Origin: Glossina fuscipes
Taxonomy: Eukaryota > Arthropoda > Insecta > Diptera > Glossinidae
DNA length: 64,000 bases
Assembly (NCBI RefSeq): GCF_014805625.2
Contig: NW_023998415.1
Span: 35,632,595 to 35,696,594 of the forward strand
Direction: 5' to 3'
Both the position numbers and the translations under genes were made by a program. How positions within the stretch are numbered: the stretch's first letter is position 1; each line of letters opens with the position of its first letter. The notes beneath the pieces are model-generated. The model ran no database searches and had not been told where the DNA came from. It saw nothing but the letters and a program-made list of their open reading frames with translations. Of the stretch, positions 1 to 11,396 are shown one piece after another.

Positions 1-622
1 CGTTTTCTAGGGTTGTGCTTATCGCAAGCTTTATTACTATGTTTCATTTATATATACATATACATATATATATATAGCAAACTATTAAACTATTTATGAA
101 ATATTTACATTAATTAAGCAAAAGTAACAAACAAACCGGAAGACAATGATTTCGATGCACTTAAACTAAACGTAAAATTAAATAAAAATTTGCTTAATAC
201 TAATCTGGAAGACATGGGTTACTTGCATTATAACTATTTAAAGCAGGTTGTAACACAGCTGGGATTGTTTTATTTATTTAATTATTATTGAATAGTTTTT
301 TTTTTATTTTATTTTTTTTTGTTTGTAAATATATATTGCACTCACAAATCGAAATCAAAAATTAAGAATAAAATTGCCAGAGAGAGAACGCGTGAGTCGA
401 TTGATTCTGGAACGAGCTCTGTCTGGTTAAGGCACTGCGGTGATAAACCAATTGTTAATGTATCTTGGAAAATAGAAGAACACGAGCTGTATAGTTGAGA
501 CCTTCAGTAAGGACTCGGCTCTTCCGTTCCTTTATCCTTACATCGTAGAAAGACTTTCAGTCCATAACGTTAACCTCAGGTCTTGCTTGAGTTGTGAACG
601 CGCCAGAAGCGTGCACTAAACT
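1..622 (-). pseudogene. Bearded-family-like transcription unit without a usable ORF
   Basis: A transcript would run leftwards from an initiator TCAGTT (start near 622), 33 bases downstream of TATAAAT (649-655, minus). Its 3' part has two GY boxes (GTCTTCC) at 207-213 and 138-144, and the second sits in the same extended context (AAACAAACCGGAAGACAA on plus) as in the 57.9-kb gene. A minus-strand AATAAA lies at 29-34. In the known genes the CDS ends about 270-360 bases before the first GY box. Here that leaves only about 130 bases for coding. The first ATGs on minus (near 565 and 543) meet stops after two codons and one codon. I therefore read it as a decayed short-form Brd gene that kept promoter and 3' UTR, or as a non-coding transcript. 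No K or Brd box is seen on the transcribed strand. The transcript may extend left of the window. Confidence 0.5.
138..213 (-). promoter_or_regulatory. Two GY boxes in 3' UTR (138-144, 207-213)
   Basis: GGAAGAC on plus means GTCTTCC in a leftward transcript. This is the GY box known from Brd-family 3' UTRs, a target of the miR-7 family and complementary to the proneural box. The left one extends to CATTGTCTTCCGGTTTG, shared with three other sites in the window. Confidence 0.6.
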
Positions 623-648
623 GATTTAACAAGTCGTTAAGTGCATGA

Positions 649-655
649 ATTTATA
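649..655 (-). promoter_or_regulatory. TATA box of the 1-622 unit
   Basis: Minus strand reads TATAAAT, followed 33 bases on by an initiator TCAGTT. The layout matches the TATA/TCAGTG pair of the intact short Brd gene at 58.1 kb. Confidence 0.5.
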
Positions 656-3600
656 CAAATTCTCTAAAGGAATTTTTAACTGAGACAATGAAAGACAAAT
701 AAATAAAGCAAAACACATACCAACACAACCAACACGCTATTGATAGCTAAATATCATTATTTTAAGATTAAGGGTGAATTGTGTTAAACATTAATTTTTG
801 TGTTCAACGAATATACACCAGAAAGCAACGGGCAAAGAGAAATCCGCCTTTGTTTAACGACGTCCAAAGAGAATCGAACTAAACGGTTGAGCACAGGTAG
901 TTTTCGCTTAGTTGTTAATTATTGTTACAACTTGTAGCTTATGATTTCTAGCATAATTTCAAGTGTTCAAGCATTATTGAAGGTCAGTTTTTGTACCCAC
1001 CACCTCGACTAGGGAGAGTATAATAACTTTTCCATAATTTCTGCATTAAATAGAACAATTTTTTCAGCGATTCGATGAAATGTGCTGAGTATTTTCAAAA
1101 AGTGCGAGATTTTCATATCTCACACGTACATAGACCACCATCCACCTTTTATTAAATCGATTAATTCAGAAAATGATTCTGATTTAATCTTGTCGGTCCA
1201 TCATTTGTCATCATGTCCATTTTAAAATTCGCTGGGTAATAATATTATATTTCATCGTTTTATATAGGTATGAAAGGTGTGGTTCGGTTGGGGAATTTTT
1301 CGTAATTCCGTCTCATAAAACCGTTCTCATGAAAACTAAACCTTTATTTAGGTATCTAGCTTTCTTTATATCATGATGAAAACTGGTTGATAATAAGAAA
1401 TTGACCAAAAAAATCAACCTTACCGTGTTTGAACCATATAGACCTATGTTTTAAATAAGACTTCACAGAATATTTAGGCCCTTATATGCTAAAAATTGCC
1501 TAATTGTTAATATTTTATGATGAAAATTTGTTCATGATAGTAATTCGACATAAAACTTAAGTGGACCCAATTTGAATATAATGAGTCTATATCTTGGACC
1601 TCGAACCTCCTACATAAGAATTCTTAAACAAAAAACTTTGAATTTCTAATAATTTATGATGAAAATTAGTTCTTAAAATTAATTTAATAGAAAACATTAA
1701 TAGTAAAGGATTCGGATCACATACGTCTTTTATTTTCAGATTCTAACATATATGGGAGCGAGCCCTTGTGCGGAGAGAAAGTCTATTTTCTAGTTTTAAT
1801 TGACGACAACTGAAAAATAATGACATTTCTGAAAATCAAATTAAATTTGCTAAATTTGGTTCGCGCCGTGTGATGTTCTGGCCATCCGTCAATGTGCAGT
1901 CTTTTATGAAAAATACGCCTCTCCGTGAAAATAATGTGTACTTTCCAGTGTCGTGCAAGGCGAATTCGGCCATAATGTTTTTATTTGTTTTACATCGATT
2001 TAATTGTTATTTTTCAGGCATTGCTGGTTTTCCATTGCCGCTCGGTTCTGAAATTTTCAAACATCCTTAGATTTAATTTCAAAACTAAAGTTTGGATCAT
2101 TAGCTGAACACTTTGCAGGAGATTTTCGCCTAAACGACGATTTATATTAATTTATTTATTAAATAGTTTAGATAGGCCTTCGTTCCGACTCCAAACAATT
2201 GAACGAATGCTTAAGTAACGCCTTTATAGTATTCCTTACAATACCGACGGCTACCGATAGCTTTTCTTCTTCGTAAGGTATTCTTTGGTTTTCTCTTAAA
2301 GATATATGATTTTCATTATCATATTATCTTCTTCTTTAAGGAAACGTTGAAGTAAAATGTTTTGTGTATCTCTTCACATGGATCATGCAACTGTGAATAT
2401 TGACGAGACTTTTTAAATTTTTAAGGGCACGAATATGGTCAAAATATTTCCGAACATAACATGCCGACCTTAATCTACTACCAGTCATTTATCAGATTTT
2501 TAATTAAGCATATCATTCGATCCAACTTTTTAATCCTATTTAGAGAAACTTGAATCTTAGTATTTAGTTTTGTTCGTGGGAATAGGTCAAATTAAAAAAA
2601 AAGGACCCATTCCGATCATAACATATCGTAAACAGGTTCATATAAGTCATAGGAGATGTTAACACAGGAGAATGGACCTACATCTGCCTACCTACGTGGT
2701 CACGAATTCAGAATCTCGAAGATTTATTAAGACAAAATATGTTAAGAATGTTTACTAGATCCGTTCAGCTCTTAGCGGTTAGGGTTAAAAAAAGCTTGTG
2801 TGTGAACAGCCACGTGCGCCAAGAAAAAGAAGAGAAAGAGAGGCTTTACAATCTTAATAAATAGAATCACAATCGTACGTCCATTACGATCGTCGATTAC
2901 TGGGGAATTTAAATTAAGTACGCGAACCGGAGTTGTATGCACGCTTTATATATCTTCCGGGCCCCACACGGCAAAGTCTTTATCACAAAAACTTTATATA
3001 TTTTTTATAAATAAATATTAAGTTGCAAGTGCCTTAAGGAGTTCCTATTTTATGAGAAGAAGACGACATAATTGATAGAACCCTATCCTTCGATACATGT
3101 TATTCAACTTTTAAGACAAAAAAAAAAAAAAAAAAATACACAAGTGATCGTACATTTGTAGAACACATGCAGAAGCATTTTTAAAACAACATTAAATTCA
3201 TTCAAGACGACTCATAGAAAATTGTGGTGAGAAATATTTTCTCAAAGTGCCCATCATGAAATGACTGTCACACATTCCTCGAAACAAATTCTGGAACATT
3301 ATGAATGATAAAGAGATGCATAGTTTTCATTTCATTATTGTGACTCTGAGTCATGCGCATGCGTGTGCACACCGTCAAGGTTCAATGGCTTAAGGCTCAG
3401 TATAATGCGAGACAGTTTTCTTTGAAGGCTTTCAAGCCACTACAATTTGTGGATTGGGATCTTCAGTTTACTTAAGAGTAATGTTTGGGAAGAAAATTAC
3501 GATGAAATGTTAAAAAAAATAATAAACAAACAAACAAACAAACATCAAATACGCACTAAGTTGCTTAATGCAATTGATCTCTAGTTGAAAAGCACTGTAC

Positions 3601-5485
3601 TAAGATTTATAAAATATTGCTTCTTTTTTTTTTTTTGTTCTTCTTTTGTAATCGTGTGAAGGAAGTTGATGAAATGTGTCGCGACAAGGTATCGGAATAT
3701 TGAAAATAAAAATATCCCATCTTCCGCGAAATAACTCCCATTTCTTTACATGATCCAGTTTTGAATACCCTATTCCGTGTAGATAATGTTACTTGACTGT
3801 GCTATGTATTTATTCTTATTACAGAATGCGACGCATACAACTTTTAAAATCCTGATGGGGAATTATTACATGTTGTACTTGTGTACAATTAAATAATTCT
3901 TTTGATTTGTGTTTTGAGTTTTTTACTTGCACTGACTTCTCGTTTCTAATTGTGTGGGAAAATGTCTCTTCCAAGAAAACGGAGAACTAATTAAATAATT
4001 ATTTTTTTTTTTTGTGTTTCTAAAAACTAAAATTAGATTAAGATTTAATTGTGGCTTGAATGACGTTTTAACGATTTCAAGTAACAAGTGGCAAAACTCT
4101 CTCTTTTTGAAGCATCTGTGATAGTGACCACGTCATGGTGACTTTAACCTAAACATTTATTTATTTATTTATTTATTTATTTATTTTTGTTAGTTTTCTA
4201 CTTAGTTCGGACGGACAAATATATTTGAGAAAGCACCAGCAAATACATCGTAGGCGAATAAATGCAAAATTAGTTCAGCTAACTCTAGTGCTTATCAAAA
4301 TAAATGTTTGCCCTACGTAAGCCATAAGTTCGATCTATCTTTTGCAACAACATACAAACATTTTTGAGCAATATCAAGGAGTAAAAAGATTTTATCTCTC
4401 GTAAAATGTAATCCGATGTCTTTATAAGACATTGCCTTATTTATGTTTTGTATGTGAATTCTTTACTCAACTGTTTTTGTCTTTCTTCCCCCTTACTCAA
4501 CAGCTTAATTTAAGCGAAACCTTAAACCACTGTGAGTGAAGTGTGTGAGTGTATTAAATCCAGGAGGACTTGAGATGAACACACCTTTTATTATTTTTTA
4601 AATCGATTCACAATCATTGTCCGTCTGATGTTTTCCCCAGCTATTATTTTGCTCATCCTATCGGTCGCAATTTTTGAAAGTATTTTGATAATTTGGTTAT
4701 CGTGACATATTTTAGCTTAAGAACCAATGCAAGATTCAAATTGATTTGAATGAACTATATGTACGGCCGCTCTCTATACAACAATATATTGCGATTTTTC
4801 ATATTTCTCAGGATAGCTTTCACAAGCTATAATGAATACTAGACACTTGTCCGAAACTTAATGTAAAGATAAACGGGCGTGAGTGGCCTGCAATAACGGC
4901 CGCGATTTTGTTTTAAATATTTAACGCAATACCTTTGAGGTAGAGATTTAAGTTTTTTTTTAATCCTAGCATCGAATGAATTTAAAAGAATAAATGCATT
5001 TTATGCGAGCGTATCGTTCGAATCTATGACACATAACTGTGGCGAACTGCCAGTAACTCTAATATCGCTCTCTCTTTCTCTTTATCTACGCTCCATGCTC
5101 GTTGACAGCAAAACTATTCATGATGATGATTTGGATCTTTCCATTCTTCAAACATCTAATTGAAAGCATTTGTTCAAAATATCTTGCCAGACTGAGTAAC
5201 CATGTAAATCCCTCCCCTGGCAATATCTATCCTGTATGAATCCAAGGAAATAAGAAGATTGCTGAGGCATCATATACTGGATCTTCCATTTAAACATTGA
5301 TTTACTGTTGTTTCTTAAATTATTTTAGTCAGTAAAGTTGCACAGTTCATATTGTTTGTTTTTGTTTGTTTAAACATTCTGTCCGCCTCGTTATGTTATT
5401 TCCATATCTCTGCTATTTTTCTCATTATGCTACAACAGTTACTTATCATCTTTTTAGATTGTAGATTGTAAACTAAATTAATAAT
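656..5485. other. Gene-free AT-rich DNA
   Basis: I find no convincing ORF here. It contains poly(A) at 3118-3136, a (TTTA)n microsatellite at about 4154-4197, and one isolated Su(H)-type site TGTGGGAA at 3953-3960. The 66-codon ORF near 1870 has no recognisable similarity. Confidence 0.6.
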
Positions 5486-6010
5486 AAAAACAAGTAAGAA
5501 AATTGTTTTGGGTGACCGAACCTTTCATACCCATTGGCTCTTGAGACTGATCAATAATACGTAGTCTTTATATGATCTTTGAAGGTTCCTTCTGGGTAAT
5601 GAAAACGTTTCAATAAAATAATGAAATTTGAATATTTTTTCATATTGGATAGGCGTGCCCGTATGCATGTGCTACAAGTCCACCTATAGAATATAAATGC
5701 CTGTTTTTATCGTTGTGTCTATTGATTCGTTTGAAAACTGAGTTTGTCTCAGGTTCTGCTATAATGTGATCGTGTCCTTCATTTTTGACAAATTTGAAGC
5801 CGATAGTTTTATATTCACGACCAAGAGGCTGTTTACCACAGACATTGTGGAGAGAGATAGATAGATGGATGGACGGACAATGCTTAAATCGGTTCAGATT
5901 TCGGTGCTGATCAAGCAGCAGTTATGTGGTCTCTGGAGCTTACTTGTCGTTGTCACAGGCGTTTCGTCAAAGGGAGTATACCCCTCATTTTTCGAAAACA
6001 AATTCTAGCA
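5486..6010 (+). repeat. Interspersed repeat copy (AACAAGTAAGAAA-type)
   Basis: It starts with AAAAACAAGTAAGAAAA and 'ttgggtgaccgaac'. It then runs through the family's 'gatggatggacggacaatgc...cggttcag' part and ends near 'agggagtatacccctcat'. The same modules recur at 9.5, 16.0, 20.5, 38.4, 47.3, 53.4, 54.5 and 56.4 kb. It is non-coding and probably non-autonomous. Confidence 0.6.
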
Positions 6011-6341
6011 CAAATATTTCGTAGCGTTCGTAGCGCTTTTAATCGAGCTATTGATCGATTCGTTATTAAAGACCTTTCCTCAACTTTCTTACTTAATAAA
6101 TAATTTTCAGAATGTAACACAATAGTGTATTGGCATATAATGCTTAAGAGAGTCTTCGCTTTGACGAAAAAAAAATAATAATAATAATAACAATAATAAA
6201 TAAATACAAAAAACCAAATCCCAACGTAAACAACAACATATGGCCACTGGCAACGAGAGAGAGTATCAATTTACAAGCCCTGCTAAAGAATTTCAGAGCG
6301 AAAACAAAAATTTAAAATAAACTAATTCGTTAAAATTTTCA
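6011..6341. other. Gene-free spacer with (AAT)n
   Basis: AT-rich spacer with an imperfect (ATA)n run at about 6174-6205. No coding signal is seen. Confidence 0.5.
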
Positions 6342-6924
6342 TTCCCACGCCTTGAGAGAAATGAAATGCACGAGCAAAACAAAAAACATGATTTGTTTAT
6401 AATTTCTTATAAATTACTTAAACAAGTTACTGCTGCTCTTGTTATTGTTGTAAGGATACAAATACGAAACTAGAACCTTCACGATTTAAAGCAAAAAAAA
6501 AAAAAAATGATAACAAATGAAATGCTTGAAAACATTTTCTGGGGATCCTGTTTGTGTAGAGCTCTTTTTTTTTTTCTTTTTTTTTTTGTTTTTGTCTTGA
6601 AAAAGGAATGATTTTTTTTTTTAATGTCTTGTTGAAGCGAATCATACAATTTCAGTTTCTCACGCTATGAAAAAGAAAAAGAAACAGCCCTTAAGCTTGT
6701 AAACAGTAGGTGTATGGTGAGAGGTGCCCCTACATGTACCGAAAATATCGAGCAGGTACATGCATGCATTCAGACAGCATCTTACATTCAACACTTGATC
6801 GTCGTCTCTATTCGTTTAGTTGCTTAAATCCTGAACGTGAGAAATTTTTATAGTAAACACCTGCCTGTTAATTCACCCCATCATTGGCTGAGATGCTCTG
6901 AGCAAATTTCTTAAGATTCTCACA
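6342..6924 (+). promoter_or_regulatory. Notch/proneural-responsive cis-module (4 Su(H) sites + E-box)
   Basis: Four matches to the Su(H) consensus YGTGRGAA lie within 600 bases upstream of the 7053 gene: 6342-6349 (minus, CGTGGGAA), 6657-6664 (minus, CGTGAGAA), 6836-6843 (plus, CGTGAGAA) and 6917-6924 (minus, TGTGAGAA). A proneural E-box GCAGGTG (minus) lies at 6858-6864, next to the third site. This Su(H)+proneural combination is the known code for Brd-family and E(spl) genes in proneural clusters. The sites are read from the sequence; function is inferred. Confidence 0.65.
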
Positions 6925-6945
6925 AGGGAGAGAATGAGAAAATGG

Positions 6946-6953
6946 TATAAATA
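6946..6953 (+). promoter_or_regulatory. TATA box of the 7053 gene
   Basis: TATAAATA, with transcription expected to start near 6976-6980. The leader to the ATG at 7053 is then about 75 bases and has no upstream ATG that I can see. Confidence 0.6.
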
Positions 6954-7052
6954 TCTTAAATTTCGGGGTAAACGATAACATTTCATCATCAACAGTCCTA
7001 CACGCCACAACGTTATTTTTCGCCGCTTCTATAAAAATATACAATAATCGAG

Positions 7053-7517
7053 ATGAATGCTAACGTTGCGTTTTATTTGAAGAATACGTACAATTTCAAC
7101 ATTAATAAATCGAAAGTGTCGCCGACTCGTCGTTTGAAAAATCTATTAAAGCCAGTCTTCAAATTTATATTCAAAACGAAGGCACAACGGAATGCGAAAC
7201 GCAACTCATATATTGCGTCGGCGGAAAAAGAGTACGAGTTCGAATGGCTTAGCAGTGACATGGATAATATGGCGAATGAAAAGTTAGAAAATCGTTTATT
7301 AGAAGAAGTACAGTATAGCGAACGGGGTGATGCAATCATTGTTTATGATGGAAACGACTCCGGCCAATTGCAAATGGTCGATAAACAAAATTTCTATGTA
7401 CCTGTTCATTTTGCACGCACCGATACCGGCACTTTCTTCTGGACGTCGGTACAACGTGAATGCATTGAAGCCCATAAAATTGAATGGCATTTTTTGGATC
7501 GCTGGGCTCAAGCATAA
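7053..7517 (+). CDS. Bearded-family protein, long form (Tom/Ocho/m-alpha/m4-like)
   Basis: Intact single-exon ORF of 154 codons. Residues 19-50 are strongly basic and include an amphipathic segment (RRLKNLLKPVFKFIFKTK), the hallmark N-terminal domain of the family. Residues 72-86 hold the NxxNExLE-type motif (NMANEKLENRLLEEV), which in known members mediates interaction with the E3 ligase Neuralized. Residues 115-132 are YVPVHFARTDTGTFFWTS and the C-terminus is DRWAQA, two conserved blocks of the long-form members. The length fits that class (about 140-165 residues). The expected role is cytoplasmic antagonism of Neuralized-driven Delta endocytosis, which modulates Notch signalling during neural fate choice. 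Upstream lie four Su(H) sites, an E-box and a TATA. Unlike its neighbours I see no GY, K or Brd box in the next 580 bases. Family membership is near certain; which member it is cannot be told without alignment. Confidence 0.95.
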   Translation: MNANVAFYLKNTYNFNINKSKVSPTRRLKNLLKPVFKFIFKTKAQRNAKRNSYIASAEKEYEFEWLSSDMDNMANEKLENRLLEEVQYSERGDAIIVYDGNDSGQLQMVDKQNFYVPVHFARTDTGTFFWTSVQRECIEAHKIEWHFLDRWAQA

Positions 7518-8060
7518 CATAGAGCGGAATTTGGCGAGGACGCGCTTAATGCTATCATTTGGATAATAATATGATTGTCATATTTTCAAGATTTACGGCC
7601 CCAGTTTGGTTACGTCGACTTTGGCCTTGTCTAGATCTACTCTACAATCGGTAGAAGGTATATTTTTTTTTTATTGTGTATGCTTAATAGAAAAAGCAAT
7701 CTAAGTAGGACAAGTAGTGAAACGGTTACAAGCAAACTGAATTTTTTCTTTATTTCGGAAAAAATTTGAAGTTTTGAAAATTTTCACTTTTTAATTTTTT
7801 TATTAAAACTTATTTTAGCAAGTTTTTTGTTTAAAGAAAAATTTGTTAAAATACTTTAATAAGAGTTTGTTAAATAAGTTTAATGAAATAATTATGATAG
7901 ATTTTTGTTTTATTTAAGAAAACAATAATAAAAAAAAAAACAAAAAATTTACTATAATTTTTGTCTTTCTTCAAACACTGACACATACAACATTGTTTTT
8001 TAGGCACGACAATGAAACTTAAAATTAGAAAATCACATTTAAAATTTAAGTAACAAAGCG
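7518..8060 (+). other. Probable 3' UTR of the 7053 gene
   Basis: Very AT-rich DNA after the stop codon, with candidate poly(A) signals (AATAAA near 7928). I searched by eye for GTCTTCC, TGTGAT and AGCTTTA on the coding strand and found none. The 3' end is not determined. Confidence 0.4.
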
Positions 8061-9455
8061 CCATTCACTTCATGAACAATTTTCCATATGTATGTTTATA
8101 CATTTTTTTATATATGTGAAAATTGATAATTAGATCTCTTTCTCTCTCTTTCTCTACCTTCTTTCTCTCTCTCTCTCATGCAACCTCATACATATTCAGT
8201 ACAGAAAAATACCTCGAGGTAATCATAATTTCTTTGCCTTAATATCTTACTTTTAACTGGATTTTCGTGTAAAATAAGCAAAGAGAGAACAATTTGTTTA
8301 CACATCTTCCGCAACAAAGGTGAAAAAGATAATTGGACGCAACTTAAACGTGATAGTAATAGAAATTTCTTGTTTTGTATTTTTATTAGAGTTAGTTTTT
8401 GCAGTAAACAAAAATCTTTTCTTCTGGACAGTTTTTCTTTTCAAATTGACCTTTGTTATACACATACATACATATATACATACATACATACATACATATA
8501 TATGTATACTGATCGATTCATTTTAGAATATTAAGGTTGCGTAAAATGCCTGTGCGTTTAACGCAAATTTTGTTATTAAAAATTCTTGAAAGCGTGAACG
8601 AAAGTGAGTTAAAAGTAAGAAACAGTTTACAACATTTGTATTTGGGAGCACAGTATATGTATGTGTTTCACGTGCGCCATGTGTACGTCTATGGGAAAAT
8701 GCATATATTATCCTTTGCCAATGGATATCTAACTTGCGTTTCTTGCTTTTAAGTTTATTTCTAAACATTTCTTTCGCTTTCTTCTCATATGCCAACCTAT
8801 TAAAGTCAGCGATTAGTAACGCAAGTGTAATGATCGCGTCTTATTGACAAGAATTATGGAACTCTGCCGCAAGAACGTAATGATTTTTAATAAATATTGA
8901 CGAGCCATCATACAGTTTAGTTGTAGCCTATACGAAACGATTCAGGTTCGGTTTCTAGTACAGTCGATCGAACTTTAATTTCTACAGTGTGCGGATATCT
9001 GTACACATATTCTAGCTAAAACTACATATGAAAATCTGATCAAATTCCCAGACATTGAAGTCGGTTTGTTCTGGGTCATAATTGGTTTGTCGAATACTCT
9101 GCTAATATAACTCAACGTTACAGCAAAAAAAAAAAAAAAACCATATCGGCAGAATCGACCGTACTTTCGATGAGGTCCCAATAATAAGGTTTAGTATTTT
9201 CCGCGAACAACCATTTAACGAATCCAATTGGCAAAGAAGAAAAAAGGCCACGGCAAAGTTGGTGAAGTCCCGGTTCTACAGAAAAGATATTTCGGAAACG
9301 ATGAGCTCATTTATTGTGCAGGCAACATGGTTTAGCACAAGTACCATTCCATATTTATTTGGGCGGCAACGCTGTAAGTGGCCATAGAATTTTACTCTCA
9401 TTTATCGTTTAACTTTCAGTTTTCTACTTTTCCGCTTACTGTTGACTATTAAAAA
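8061..9455. other. Gene-free DNA with pyrimidine tract and CATA microsatellite
   Basis: A CT-rich tract lies at 8135-8180 and a (CATA)n microsatellite at about 8460-8510. The short ORFs overlapping the microsatellite are low complexity. No gene recognised. Confidence 0.55.
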
Positions 9456-9970
9456 GAACAAGTAACAAAATTATATTCGATCGTGATCGAATCTTTTACA
9501 TCCATGTCTATAATTATCATAAAAACTAAATTTTCTAATTGTATTATATGGAATGGGCGCGGCTGAATTTTTGTCGCACATCCGTTTGGGCGTTATAGGC
9601 GTGAAAACCGTTAGACAAATATTACACAGTTGCGCCAACAGATAGATGGACAGACAAACAGATGGACATGCTTAGATGCTTTCCAAATTTGAAACTGGGC
9701 TAGCATTTTCAATACCAACCTGCGCACAAGAACTTCCAATGTTTCTGCCAAATGTGAAGTCGCGGACAGTAGAATATTTACAACAGACATTATACAGACA
9801 GACGGACAGAAAGACGGACGAACGGACATGCTTAAATCTATTTAGAATTTGGTACCGATCAACAATGAATACACTTTGTGAGATCTCTGAAGCTTCGTTC
9901 CGGGCTTTGCAAACGTTTTGACAAAATGAATCTACTCCTTATGCTTCGGTGCTAGGTATAAAGAAAGAAA
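9456..9970 (+). repeat. Interspersed repeat copy (AACAAGTAAC...AAA-type)
   Basis: It begins GAACAAGTAACAAAATTATATTCG, carries 'gacagacggacag...ggacatgcttaaatctattt' and closes with 'ctctgaagcttcgttccgggctttgcaaacg...ggtataaa'. These are shared modules of the same family as 5.5 and 16.0 kb. A second 'acagatagatggacagac' stretch at 9640 suggests an internal duplication. Confidence 0.6.
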
Positions 9971-10904
9971 AATTTTGTTTAGCATGGATTGATCGCTGCC
10001 AGTTTGCATTGGAATGAGAAAATTTTCTCCTATAAATTTTAGCACATCCTTCTCTAATGTATATATGTGTGTATAATTTTTTATTGAATCCTCTCAGGCT
10101 GAATTTTTATTTTATAAAAGCGCGATAGAATCATAAATGTACGATATATAAGATAATTTTAGTATATATGTGAGGCAATATATGATTTTATGTATAGTTT
10201 CTGATTCCTATATGCTTTTATATGACAATGAAAAGTTATTCCGTGCCTTAAGTCATCTGATTTTTAAGCCTAACGCAGAGATACATATATTTGAAATAAA
10301 TTTTAATGCTTAATATAAAGGCTGATGCTCTAAATTAATGATTAAGCAAGTCATGTCATAAACATGTCACATAAATATATTGCAAGTCCCATGATGAGTA
10401 TAAAACGATTGTAGACTAATTACATTAAAATATCTTATCCATATTTACTTAAAAGCAATAGAGTAGAGTCGTAAGCAAAACTCGTCTCGCTTAGAGGTAA
10501 ATTGCTTATAAGCCGCTCTTCTCTATCTCCGCTTGATTTAATACGTTGTGTGAGCGTATGTGTATGTGTGTATGTTGAAATAAAAAAAAAAGTGATACAC
10601 TACTATGCAAACACTACTTGTTGCTTTTATGAAAGAGCGTATATTTTAAGCAAAGCTAATATCAACAATAGTCTTAACTTTGCCGACATCGTTGCAGCCG
10701 AACCGTTTCATTAATTTTTCTCATCTTATTTGATGAACGATTAATTATATGACTGAGGTTTCTATAAAAGCGTATGTTTTTGACGTATGCCAAAATGCTT
10801 TACCGAGACCGAATGAATTTTGAATGAATAGGTAAACAATTTATTTAAATTAAAGTCAGATAAATTCAAGTTTTTTTCCCTTTATATATTTTTCTTTTTA
10901 ATAT
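9971..10904. other. Gene-free AT-rich DNA
   Basis: No coding signal is recognised. It is followed by the 3' end region of the leftward gene at 11.4-11.9 kb. Confidence 0.5.
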
Positions 10905-11101
10905 TTATTATATATTTTTCATGTTTTTTTATTTTTTTTATTTTTTTTTTAACTTATACTATTTAATCTATTTACATGGAAGACATTTAAATGTGTATTA
11001 ATTCTAATTAATTGGAGGACTGAAACTACATAGGAAGACAATGATTTACTAGGAATGTACATCACAAAAATTTCAAGAGTTTCATTAAGACTATATATAT
11101 T

Positions 11102-11133
<32 letters not shown>

Positions 11134-11396
11134 GAAAATAAAATGAGTTTCTATAATAAAAATTAATCACTCAATTAATGGCACAACAACTAGATATCAA
11201 TTAAAGTTAAAAACACAAAAAAGCTAATATCACCCAAATATAAAAAAAAAAAAAAAAAAATTATATATAAATATAAATTCTATATAGATATATATTAAAC
11301 ACTAGTAAGGACAATGCTTAGGTAGTTATAAAGCTTTTACCACTGCACACATTTGTTCACGTTTGGGATGCATATTAAACACTTAAACAATAATAA
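10905..11396 (-). promoter_or_regulatory. 3' UTR of the 11397 gene with GY, K and Brd boxes
   Basis: In transcript order on minus: a Brd box AGCTTTA at 11329-11335, a K box TGTGAT at 11061-11066, and GY boxes GTCTTCC at 11033-11039 and 10978-10984. A poly(A) signal candidate AATAAA lies near 10905. These three boxes are known post-transcriptional repression sites of Brd/E(spl) genes (miR-4/79, miR-2/13 and miR-7 families). The 3' UTR also carries a (TA)n tract at about 11094-11135 and a poly(A) run on plus at 11242-11260. Confidence 0.75.

Noticed and set aside
7073..7566. Overlapping ORFs in other frames of the 7053 gene
   Set aside because: Shadows of the Brd-family CDS.
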